DNA from: Triglochin maritima | Lineage: Eukaryota; Streptophyta; Magnoliopsida; Alismatales; Juncaginaceae | Assembly: GCA_963682175.1 (NCBI GenBank) | Contig: OY821777.1 | Span: 3,365,501-3,429,500 of the forward strand | Direction of reading: 5' to 3' | Length of the DNA stretch: 64,000 nucleotides | Shown here: positions 55,392 to 64,000 of the stretch, one piece after another | How positions within the stretch are numbered: the stretch's first letter is position 1 | Layout: each line of letters opens with the position of its first letter | Made by a program: the position numbers and the translations under genes | Notes under the pieces: model-generated | The model's input: the letters and a program-made list of their open reading frames with translations, nothing else | Told to the model about the DNA's origin: nothing | Databases searched by the model: none

Positions 55392-58300
55392 ATGGAAACT
55401 AGCATGAAGGTGATATTTACGGCTCCCGTCTCTTTTGGCTCCTTCGAGCCAGCCTTGTTCAAGTATTCTTTTGAACACGGCCTCGTGACGGGTTATGAGA
55501 TTGAAGTACCCATCAAGCCTTCAACTCTTAGTCCGGTGGGCAACATCGTTGTCGCTTCAGAAAAGGAACGATTGGAAAGGACGCAACCGGAGTTTGCAAT
55601 TGCTGAAATTCCTGAAGCACATGCCAAAATTTTGAAGAAGAAAAGGAACAAGATACGCAAGCCAAAGGTGAAAGAAGCCAAATCATCGTCCAATCAGTCA
55701 CCAAAGAGTCCTTGCATGCCTGGTTCACCAAGCAAACTAGTTAAGTGTCATGTACGACCCCAAAAGTCATTATTGGGAAATTTCAAGGCTCATAAAAGGG
55801 TTGGAGGGAACCCGAGGGCACTTAACGACAAACAAATGTCGCTCATCCTGAATAAAATTAATGATTATGAGATGGTGATTCTCTCTAGTAGAGACGTCTA
55901 CCGTCTTACTGGAGTACGCATGACCGAAAACATTTCGATGAATGATTGCTTCACAATTCCAGCTCGCGTGTTGGTATGTGCAATTAAACTGAGAATGAAA
56001 GCGCAAAAATTGGGTGTCAACCTAATATCTTCGCCTGTTTTTAGCAGTTCTCTCATCCCAATGGAATGTAGAGTTATCTCGTCCTCCCCACTTAACGGAA
56101 ATCCTTTTAGGCCATATCCTAAGAGGATGAAAGTTTCCCGAAGTGGGAAATCAGTTTTGATCGATGGGAGTCGTTTCAGTCTGACAAGCGACGAGCTAGA
56201 AATAATGGAACCTGACTATTCTGTGAATATATCGACGAATAATCGATACGATATTCTGAGGAGAACAGACGAGGAAAAGCCTATGTTAAGAAGAAAGAAA
56301 TATGCCCGGACTTCTGTTTGGGACAGGATCGGTAGCGGCACATCGCGTCCGTCCGTATTCGAACGCATTTCTCGTCATCCGAAGACAAGGTCTGAAACCC
56401 GGAGTAGTAAAATGAAGTGGGACGGAAATCTCGAAATTGAAACAAATCCTGAGGTACGACGGAAAGAAAAGTCAAGTAAGTTGGAAATCAAACGGATTAA
56501 TCTATCCAAAAGGCAGGTTCTAACAGTGTTAGTCAAATCCGATGATCGATTGGAGGGTACAGGGTCTACAGCTGATAGTGATACCCTTACTCACAGTTGT
56601 TATATGGTACAAATAACTGAAAATCCCTACAAAAAAACGAGGAGAGAAACAAATGATGACCTGCCGAACACTATAGAAGAACTCCAAGACATAGTCTCCC
56701 AACCAGGTGTGGACACAAGGAGGAAAGAACGGGCTAGGCAGAAGTTGAGAAATCTAGAGAAGCAACCAATACCCGAAGAAGATTTTAGGAATTCAAGACA
56801 GGACGACACCCCAACTTTTGTGGATGAGCAAATATCGAAGGGGTATGCTAGCGGTGATGAAGAAGTACCAGTTCAGACTGTGTATACAACCGGAGAATCT
56901 TCAAGAGAAGAACATTTCAAAAAACAAATAGAAGACCTTCAACAAATGGTCTTGCAACTGTCTGCAACCATCGAGTCAATGAACTTGGAAAAAGAACGAG
57001 AAGTGGCCGGACAAAGGGACATGGTTGAACAAGCCGTGAACGCTCGATTCTCGGAGATGAGCAACACTGATCAGAGGCCGTTAAATCTCCTAAACCCTTA
57101 CACAGTCCCATATCCAATAAAGCATTTGGAGGCCAGATTACCTGTCGGGCATGTGCAACCAAAATTCACAAAATATAATGGGACGGGAGAACCGCGAGAA
57201 CATCTAGCTCATTTTACAGCTCAGTGTGGAGACCTCGCAAACGACGAGTCATACTTGCTAAAGTTGTTCGTTCTTTCATTGAGTGGACCAGCTTTTGAAT
57301 GGTATGGGACGTTAAAACCAAACTCTGTCCCCAATTGGAGTACCATGCAAACACTGTTTATTCAACGGTTTTTCACTACCGTTAGGAAAGTCTCAATCGC
57401 AGAATTGAGCATGCTTAAACAAAGAATCGGAGAATCATCCACCGATTTTATATTGCGATGGAGGAATACTTCGATGTATTGCTCACAAGAAATTGAACAG
57501 GCTGAAGCCGTTCGTCTTTGTCAAAGCAACTTTAGGCCTGAACTTGGGTGGAAATTGGTCGGAGAAGATATACGAACTTTCGAGCGTTTAAACACTAAAG
57601 CTCGAGATGTCGAATTATTCTTACAGCAATATCCGAACATTTTTCCTACCACTCCTTCATCTTCAGGGACTTCCAAAGTCAAAAAGGATGAAAAGAGAAA
57701 GGAGGTTAAGGAGAGTCACAACACATTCGCCCAAGGAAGGAGAATGGAAGGGAAGCAGGAAACACCTCAACAAGCTCCAAGACCCAGAACCACCATAGAA
57801 GAGAGAAGAAACAAACCTTACTCTTTCCGAAGAGATAAAGTAAAGAAGCTCTTTCAACGCGCAATAGAAGTGGGAAAGCTTCGCCTCTCGGAACCAAAAT
57901 GGCCAAGAGATGTCGACAAATCAAGTGAACCAAATTATTGCTTGTACCATAGGATGTTGGGTCACATAGTCGAAGATTGCTGGGTCTTTAAAGATATAAT
58001 GCAGAATATGATAGAAAAGGGCGAAATTGAGCTCAATAACTCAATTAGGGTTGATCCACCGCAACCTCATCATCATCCTGGTGAAAAGGAAACTGTTCAT
58101 GTTGTTGAATCTACTCACATTACTTTTCCACCATGCCATATTGAAGATTTAATATGCCAAATGATGAAATTCATGCCTTGGGTGACTGTTCAACAAGAAG
58201 AAGTAACTCCCACTAATCAAACGCCAGTGAAGGAAATCGTTCGGGATCCGAGGAAGGGTAAGGCTCCTATTGTCAAGGAACCAACCAACATCAAAGAAAC

Positions 58301-61300
58301 AATTCATGTAATCCAGAAACTAAAAGATAGTATGGAAGATATTGTTAACGAGATGAAGGGGTGTGTTTGTACTAGTCTTGCTTCTACCTCATGTGGGGCA
58401 ACATCAAAAGGTGACAACGACGAAGGATGGCAAGTTGTGACACGTCGAAAGAAATCTTCTCAGCCTCAAGCACCGCCACTGCCGCCACAAAAGCAATATT
58501 CAAGACAACATCTTCGTCGAGCCCTTAAATACCTACAGAAAAGAAGTAAAGCAAAGAAGCCAGTGGAACCAAAGAAAACACCAAATGAGCTAAGCCCGTT
58601 GGAAAGATTGCAAAAACTAATTAACAAGTTGAAGGAGTACGAGCAGGGTACCCCGAAAAATATAACTTTGGAAGATTATATGCCATGGGAACTATTGCTG
58701 GAAAAGAGAAGGGACGAGCCCTCGGGTGAAGAACCCGAAAATAAGACGGAACCAATTGTACACGAGTGTCGAATGGTGGGTTCATCTCCAGTCAACAGTG
58801 TTGGTTCACCTACAGGAATCAAGGAAATGTTTTCGTGGAGCGATGAACCCAGTGATGAAGATGAAGGAATAAATTTCATCCAACTAAGGAAGGGTAAAAT
58901 CCTGTCATCTACTCCAAAACAACCCAAAAGTAAAGAAGTTAATTCGTCCAAGCAATTGGTTGGTGAAACCGAAGGAAACAAAAATAATGATCAGGGAGCA
59001 GTTGAAGGAACGAAGCAATCTTCAAACAATGAACCTAATGACACCAAATCGAAAGTCAATTACGATGTCATTGCTCATTTGAAGAAAATCCCCGCTCTCC
59101 TTAGTATATATGATGCTTTGCAACTGGCACCCGAATTGAAGGATGCTCTCATTCAAGCTTTGCAAAGATCAACAATATACGAAGCTCATCTGGCCGAGAC
59201 CCAATCCGTATTCAAGCAAGGAATCGCGCCAATCACCTTCAGCAAGGAAGATATGCTTCTGAAACATATAGATCATAATCGCCCTCTTTATTGCAAAGGA
59301 ACCATGGAAGGTCATCCTGTGGGGCGCATACTCATTGATCCTGGTTCTTCAGTAAACCTCATACCGATGACCACACTAGCAAAGCTTTCCATCGCAAGGA
59401 CAAATTTAAGCCCATCCGATATAGTCATACACGGGTTTGATCAACATTCACAAACTCCCATTGGCATGGTAGTGTTGAAACTCGTCTTTGGAGAATTTGA
59501 GACCGATGCAACGTTCTATGTGCTGAATGTGGGGACATCATATAAAGCATTGTTGGGACGTCCTTGGCTTCATGAAAATTTTGTTGTTCCCTCTACCGTC
59601 CACCAATGCTTCAAATACATACACAATGGGAAGGAGCACAGATTCTTTGGAGAGCGCCAACCATTTGAAGCACATGAAGTACATTTCCATGACGCTCGCT
59701 ACTTTCTCGATGAACCTAAAGAAGGCAAAGCCCCCCCTCTCATACAAAAGTTCAATATGAGGAGTAATATACTCCCGGAAATAATAGAACTCGGTAATGA
59801 CGATGAAGAACCTGCATTCAAAGTTGTTACACCTCCCAAGCGAATAGACGGAATGAGGCAGTCTCTAAACACCAAGAAGCAGGTTAAGATTTCATGTCCA
59901 ACTATCAAATCAGATAGTAAGAAGGTGAAGGCAACATATACAATAGACTCTAATACGGTGATGACATTGCCACCATGCACTATAAAGGCACTCGAAAAGC
60001 GAGAAGTGGACGTAGTAAAGTCTTTGAAGACTTTCATTGTTCCGTCAAAGAAAAATAGTGGGAAGATAACTTTCTATAAAGGCGAACCACAACGTGTCGA
60101 GTCAAATACTCCCTTTGGCAAAACAAATGAAATTGATGATGATGCTGATTTGGATGATTTCACCATCAATCCGAAGGTCTTGACAACTTTCAGAAATAGA
60201 AGAGAGAATCGTCCCTATAAGAAGAAGGAACAACAAAAATATGAACAAATATGGCGTCTGAAAGATGACAAGGGACGTGATAGTACGCGGCAAGGGAAAG
60301 ATCGCAGGGGTCTTGGTTGCTCAAACCACTTAAAGAAGCAAACAACATTACATATAACGGTAAGCTCTGCAGATATTGAGTCAAAGGATGTCGCGCAAGT
60401 CGAAGGATCTTTCGGTACTCAACAATCACAGGTCGATGAAAATCAGACTGATAGTGGATCAGAGGGTGAAGAGATATTGCTTCAAGGTCAGTCTGATGTC
60501 GAGGGTATTCTCCCAGCTCCACGAGAAATGGAAGAAGGGGGACAAGCGACGGTTGATGAACTTTTAGAAATAAACTTGGGATCTAATGATGACCCGGAAC
60601 CAACATTTATCAGTGCTTCTCTTAGTCTTAAAGAAAGGGAAGAATACATAACTCTTCTCAAAGAAAATCATGATTGTTTCGCTTGGAATTATAAACAAAT
60701 GCCAAGTGTAGACCGAAATGTCGCTGAGCACCGTTTATCCATCGATCCCAAACATCCAGGAGTAAAACAGGGGCCTCGCAGGATGCACCCGGATATTCGT
60801 GATTTAGTGATTGCAGAGATTGATAAGCTCATCAATGTTGGGTTCATCGAGCCCGTGATGTATACCAAGTGGTTATCAAATATTGTTCCAGTGCGAAAGA
60901 AAAATGGTCAGATTCGGGTTTGTGTAGATTTTCGTGATCTCAATAAAGCTTGTCCGAAAGATGATTTCCCCTTACCCATCACTGAACAGATGGTGGATGC
61001 TACAACTGGGTACGAAATCCTTAGTTTCATGGATGGATATTCTGGATATAATCAAATTATGATGGCCGAGGATGACAAAGTACATACAGCGTTCCGTACA
61101 CCGAAGGGGGTTTTCTGTTATAAAGTCATGCCTTTTGGGTTGAGAAATGCTGGTGCGACATATCAACGAGCCATGACACAAATATTCAGCGATTTGCTGC
61201 ATAAACAAGTTGAATGTTATGTAGATGATCTGGTAGTCAAATCTAAAAAGAAGATCGAACATCTATCCGATCTTAAACTGATATTTAAAAGAGTTCGGAA

Positions 61301-63884
61301 GTATAACCTCAAAATGAACCCATTGAAATGTGCCTTTGGAGTCACAAGTGGCAGATTCTTAGGTTTTGTGGTTAAACACCGGGGCATCGAAGTTGATCCA
61401 ACAAAAATCAAGGCAATTCAAGAACTCCCTCCTCCAAAGAATTTGAAACAACTCAGATCACTTCAAGGACGTTTGGCGTATATAAGGCGCTTTATAGTAA
61501 ATTTGTCTGGAAAATGCCAGCCTTTTTCTCGCCTCATGAAGAAAGGTGTAGCATTTGAATGGGATGAAGAATGTCAAAAAGCTTTTGAAGATATCAAAAA
61601 GTATCTCCTTAATCCTCCTGTGTTAAGGGCACCGCAGGTAGGCAGGCCACTCATATTATATATCGCCGCCCAAGATTGCTCATTAGGAGCATTGCTTGCT
61701 CAAAAAACTGATGATGATAAAGAGCAAGCTTTATACTATTTGAGTAGGAGGCTAGTTGGGGCGGAATTTAAATATTCTGCAATCGAAAAAATATGCTTAG
61801 CATTGGTCTTTGCAGCTAAAAAAATGCGTCATTATATGTTAGCTCATAAAGTCCATCTCATATCAAACGTGGACCCCATAAAATATATCATGACACGACC
61901 CACCTTGGCTGGACGTGTTGGCAAATGGACCCTTCTGTTGATGGAGTTTGACATTGAATATGTTCCGAGGAAGGCAGTGAAAGGACAAGCTTTAGCGGAC
62001 TTTCTTGCGGCTCACCCTTTGTCTAGCGATTCCCCATTGGCAACAGATCTCCCGGATGAAGAAATAATGACTGTCAGAGCTAACAAAGAAGCTTGTTGGG
62101 AACTCTACTTTGATGGGGCTTGTCGTACTGAGATCACCGTTGATGGTCCGACGATTCGAGCTGGGGCAGGGATCGTGTTCTTCACTCCACAACGCGGTAT
62201 AATTCATTTTTCGTGCGCACTTGTCGATGAGAAGTCCAACAATGAAGCCGAATACGAAGCTCTAATAGTTGGATTAGAAATGGCCCTCGATATGAACATC
62301 AAAACTCTTGAAGCATATGGTGATTCTCTACTTGTTGTTCGACAAGTTAACGGCGTATATGAAGTTCGAAAAGAAGAGCTGATACAATATCACGATGTGG
62401 CACTTCGTCTGATTCGAAGGTTCGATAGTTTGAAGATATCACACGTTCCAAGAAGCAATAACTCTCATGCGGATGCCCTTGCAAAGTTAGCGACTAGTCT
62501 GACCCTTCCACCCCAAGGAGAAATGGAAGTTGTTATAAAAGATCGTCGTCTTCTTCCAAGTATAGCGACGCTACGTGAAGACGAAGCAATAGAAGAAGTC
62601 AGCATTGTAAATGATGAACGAGATGATGATTGGAGACAAGTGTTTGTGGACTTCTTTAAGCATGGTCAACAACCTGTTAATAGAGCCGATCGAACGGAAC
62701 TCAAAAGGCGGATTCCATCATTCGTGTTTGAAAATGACACACTTTATAGATTAGCGCCCGGTAACCACAACTCTGTGTATCTTCGATGTCTTTCAAAGGA
62801 CGAAGCACGAAAGATTCTTCAGGAAATTCATTCAGGGGAATGTGGCGGCCATCAAGCAGGACCAAAAATGCGACATCGAATTAAACTTATGGGCTATTAT
62901 TGGCCCACTATGACTCAAGATTGCTTAGAGTATGCAAAGAAATGTGTCAAATGCCAAGAACATGGTAATCTATCTCACAGGCCGCCCTCAAAACTTCATC
63001 CAACAATTGCATCTTGGCCATTTGCGGAGTGGGGAACAGATGTCGTTGGACCTTTCACTCCTACATCTCGGGGTTACAAATTCATACTAGCTGCAACAGA
63101 TTACTTCTCTAGATGGGCAGAATTGGTTCCTCTTCGTGAAGTCACAGCTGAGGCGGTCGTCAAGTTCTTCACCAACAATATTGTTCATCGATTTGGAGTC
63201 CCAAATAGAGTCCAATCCGATAATGGGACCAATTTCAAAAGTCAAAAAGTATATCGCTTTGCTAATAAATATAGTATTAATTGGAATTATTCCACTATAT
63301 ATAACCCATCTGCAAATGGGTTGGCAGAAGCCTTCAATAAAACTCTTTGTTCTATAATAGCTAAAACTGTAGAGTCAAACAAGCGAGATTGGCACGACCG
63401 TATGTATGAAGCACTATGGGCCTACCGGACCACCTACAAAACTCCAACTGGTTGTACACCGTATTCCTTGGTATATGGGGCAGAAGCTGTATTACCGTTA
63501 GAAATTGAAATACCATCCCTCCGTGTAGCATTGATGACCGACCTGACTAACGACCTCAACATCAAAGTAAGGCTCGAAGAGTTGTTAGATGCCGACGAAA
63601 GAAGACTTAAAGTACAACAAAGCCTTGAGCTATATCGAGCCCGAATGCAAAGAGCTTTTGATAAGAAAGTTCGCCCCCGAGCATTCAAGAAGGGTCAACT
63701 TGTTTGGGTAATGTCCAAAGATTGCATGGCTCAGGGTTATGGAAAGAAATTAGACCCAAAATGGAAAGGTCCATATATTGTTGAGCTAGCATATGACAAT
63801 GGGGCATATCTCTTAACCGATCATGAAGGGAAAAGGCCATACCCCCCACTAAATGGAAAATTCCTCAAGCCATATTATTCATAA
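55392..63884 (+). CDS. Ty3/gypsy (Tat-like) gag-pol polyprotein, uninterrupted
   Basis: 2,830 residues with no stop or frameshift. Order: a basic N-terminal extension of about 590 residues ending in a coiled coil (about 505-553), gag core (about 592-700, EHLAHFTAQ, FEWYGTLKP), zinc knuckle C850-x2-H853-x4-H858-x4-C863, and a long linker. Protease follows with Asp1316 in LIDPGSSVNLIP. Reverse transcriptase (about 1817-2000) has Asp1881 (SFMDGYSGYNQ) and Y1943-VDD. Gypsy RNase H (about 2082-2208) is followed by a second, archaeal-type RNase H (about 2236-2370, LYFDGACR, NNEAEYEAL). Integrase has an HHCC region (about 2483-2525) and Asp2550, Asp2610, Glu2646 (D,D-35-E). The second RNase H is the mark of the Tat lineage (Ogre, Retand and relatives). 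Here gag, protease and RT stay in one frame without the intron seen in Ogre. The expected product is the full replication machinery of the element. All catalytic residues I could check are present, so it may be competent. Confidence 0.93.
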   Translation: METSMKVIFTAPVSFGSFEPALFKYSFEHGLVTGYEIEVPIKPSTLSPVGNIVVASEKERLERTQPEFAIAEIPEAHAKILKKKRNKIRKPKVKEAKSSSNQSPKSPCMPGSPSKLVKCHVRPQKSLLGNFKAHKRVGGNPRALNDKQMSLILNKINDYEMVILSSRDVYRLTGVRMTENISMNDCFTIPARVLVCAIKLRMKAQKLGVNLISSPVFSSSLIPMECRVISSSPLNGNPFRPYPKRMKVSRSGKSVLIDGSRFSLTSDELEIMEPDYSVNISTNNRYDILRRTDEEKPMLRRKKYARTSVWDRIGSGTSRPSVFERISRHPKTRSETRSSKMKWDGNLEIETNPEVRRKEKSSKLEIKRINLSKRQVLTVLVKSDDRLEGTGSTADSDTLTHSCYMVQITENPYKKTRRETNDDLPNTIEELQDIVSQPGVDTRRKERARQKLRNLEKQPIPEEDFRNSRQDDTPTFVDEQISKGYASGDEEVPVQTVYTTGESSREEHFKKQIEDLQQMVLQLSATIESMNLEKEREVAGQRDMVEQAVNARFSEMSNTDQRPLNLLNPYTVPYPIKHLEARLPVGHVQPKFTKYNGTGEPREHLAHFTAQCGDLANDESYLLKLFVLSLSGPAFEWYGTLKPNSVPNWSTMQTLFIQRFFTTVRKVSIAELSMLKQRIGESSTDFILRWRNTSMYCSQEIEQAEAVRLCQSNFRPELGWKLVGEDIRTFERLNTKARDVELFLQQYPNIFPTTPSSSGTSKVKKDEKRKEVKESHNTFAQGRRMEGKQETPQQAPRPRTTIEERRNKPYSFRRDKVKKLFQRAIEVGKLRLSEPKWPRDVDKSSEPNYCLYHRMLGHIVEDCWVFKDIMQNMIEKGEIELNNSIRVDPPQPHHHPGEKETVHVVESTHITFPPCHIEDLICQMMKFMPWVTVQQEEVTPTNQTPVKEIVRDPRKGKAPIVKEPTNIKETIHVIQKLKDSMEDIVNEMKGCVCTSLASTSCGATSKGDNDEGWQVVTRRKKSSQPQAPPLPPQKQYSRQHLRRALKYLQKRSKAKKPVEPKKTPNELSPLERLQKLINKLKEYEQGTPKNITLEDYMPWELLLEKRRDEPSGEEPENKTEPIVHECRMVGSSPVNSVGSPTGIKEMFSWSDEPSDEDEGINFIQLRKGKILSSTPKQPKSKEVNSSKQLVGETEGNKNNDQGAVEGTKQSSNNEPNDTKSKVNYDVIAHLKKIPALLSIYDALQLAPELKDALIQALQRSTIYEAHLAETQSVFKQGIAPITFSKEDMLLKHIDHNRPLYCKGTMEGHPVGRILIDPGSSVNLIPMTTLAKLSIARTNLSPSDIVIHGFDQHSQTPIGMVVLKLVFGEFETDATFYVLNVGTSYKALLGRPWLHENFVVPSTVHQCFKYIHNGKEHRFFGERQPFEAHEVHFHDARYFLDEPKEGKAPPLIQKFNMRSNILPEIIELGNDDEEPAFKVVTPPKRIDGMRQSLNTKKQVKISCPTIKSDSKKVKATYTIDSNTVMTLPPCTIKALEKREVDVVKSLKTFIVPSKKNSGKITFYKGEPQRVESNTPFGKTNEIDDDADLDDFTINPKVLTTFRNRRENRPYKKKEQQKYEQIWRLKDDKGRDSTRQGKDRRGLGCSNHLKKQTTLHITVSSADIESKDVAQVEGSFGTQQSQVDENQTDSGSEGEEILLQGQSDVEGILPAPREMEEGGQATVDELLEINLGSNDDPEPTFISASLSLKEREEYITLLKENHDCFAWNYKQMPSVDRNVAEHRLSIDPKHPGVKQGPRRMHPDIRDLVIAEIDKLINVGFIEPVMYTKWLSNIVPVRKKNGQIRVCVDFRDLNKACPKDDFPLPITEQMVDATTGYEILSFMDGYSGYNQIMMAEDDKVHTAFRTPKGVFCYKVMPFGLRNAGATYQRAMTQIFSDLLHKQVECYVDDLVVKSKKKIEHLSDLKLIFKRVRKYNLKMNPLKCAFGVTSGRFLGFVVKHRGIEVDPTKIKAIQELPPPKNLKQLRSLQGRLAYIRRFIVNLSGKCQPFSRLMKKGVAFEWDEECQKAFEDIKKYLLNPPVLRAPQVGRPLILYIAAQDCSLGALLAQKTDDDKEQALYYLSRRLVGAEFKYSAIEKICLALVFAAKKMRHYMLAHKVHLISNVDPIKYIMTRPTLAGRVGKWTLLLMEFDIEYVPRKAVKGQALADFLAAHPLSSDSPLATDLPDEEIMTVRANKEACWELYFDGACRTEITVDGPTIRAGAGIVFFTPQRGIIHFSCALVDEKSNNEAEYEALIVGLEMALDMNIKTLEAYGDSLLVVRQVNGVYEVRKEELIQYHDVALRLIRRFDSLKISHVPRSNNSHADALAKLATSLTLPPQGEMEVVIKDRRLLPSIATLREDEAIEEVSIVNDERDDDWRQVFVDFFKHGQQPVNRADRTELKRRIPSFVFENDTLYRLAPGNHNSVYLRCLSKDEARKILQEIHSGECGGHQAGPKMRHRIKLMGYYWPTMTQDCLEYAKKCVKCQEHGNLSHRPPSKLHPTIASWPFAEWGTDVVGPFTPTSRGYKFILAATDYFSRWAELVPLREVTAEAVVKFFTNNIVHRFGVPNRVQSDNGTNFKSQKVYRFANKYSINWNYSTIYNPSANGLAEAFNKTLCSIIAKTVESNKRDWHDRMYEALWAYRTTYKTPTGCTPYSLVYGAEAVLPLEIEIPSLRVALMTDLTNDLNIKVRLEELLDADERRLKVQQSLELYRARMQRAFDKKVRPRAFKKGQLVWVMSKDCMAQGYGKKLDPKWKGPYIVELAYDNGAYLLTDHEGKRPYPPLNGKFLKPYYS

Positions 63885-64000
63885 AAATAAAAATAAAAGG
63901 GTTAAAAAAAATGAGACCCTACGGACTTAGTGAAAACCCTAAAGGGCGCTAAGGGTAAAAAAAAAAAAAAATCAAAACTCGGCTGTCGACGACAGGCAAA
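63885..64000 (+). other. 3' leader of the gypsy element, cut by the window end
   Basis: A-rich sequence with a 13-14 bp A-run and a small imperfect hairpin (GAAAACCCTAAAGGGCGCTAAGGGT). No polypurine tract or 3' LTR start is recognised before the window ends. Confidence 0.6.

Noticed and set aside
59538..59747. Antisense frames within the gypsy polyprotein
   Set aside because: Opposite-strand shadows of a long, domain-rich coding frame.

Overview
This is plant nuclear DNA, most likely from a eudicot. It is AT-rich and gene-poor, has small plant-type introns, and carries plant-specific genes (a blue copper protein, a group Ia bHLH factor, an ATL-type RING relic). About half of the window is transposon-derived. 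No prokaryotic operon, CRISPR array, rRNA or tRNA gene was seen. All gene structures come from reading splice sites and codon phase by eye; no search or alignment program was run.

Region by region. 0-20 kb is the genic part, and every recognisable gene lies on the minus strand: a two-exon phytocyanin (4286-5480), two tandem paralogues of an uncharacterised, probably plastid-targeted, single-helix membrane protein with identical intron phases (7732-9999 and 11672-13847), and a three-exon bHLH factor (18262-19760). Small elements sit between them: palindrome-rich Sirevirus-like LTR pieces, a hairpin array, three inverted-repeat or foldback elements (one just beyond the bHLH gene, at 20691-21182) and a 0.84-kb solo LTR. 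21.7-34.9 kb holds two related Ty1/copia elements in the same orientation, each with a perfect 5-bp target duplication. The first has a 2,993-bp solo LTR inserted inside its integrase region, again with a perfect 5-bp duplication. Both copia elements are coding-dead. 35-43 kb holds non-autonomous DNA elements: a 561-bp hAT element with a perfect 8-bp duplication, a CACTA-like element with a proline-rich interior, and two MITEs around a TA microsatellite. 45-52 kb holds LTR fragments, a 311-bp TRIM, a truncated ATL RING-H2 relic and the 3' end of a minus-strand Sirevirus-like element. 52.5-64 kb has a higher-order tandem repeat, then a large Ty3/gypsy (Tat-like) element whose single 2,830-codon reading frame is uninterrupted; its 3' LTR lies beyond the window.

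The host genes do not form an obvious pathway. The two paralogues clearly arose by tandem duplication. The transposons record layered insertions: copia elements, then a gypsy solo LTR nested in one of them, with the Tat-like polyprotein being the only element that still looks coding-competent. I did not find a convincing new biological system. The most unusual items are the intact fused Tat-like polyprotein with a ~590-residue segment ahead of its gag core, the GC-AG intron shown by paralogue comparison, the hairpin array at 14.3 kb and the alternating 55/60-bp repeat at 52.5 kb.
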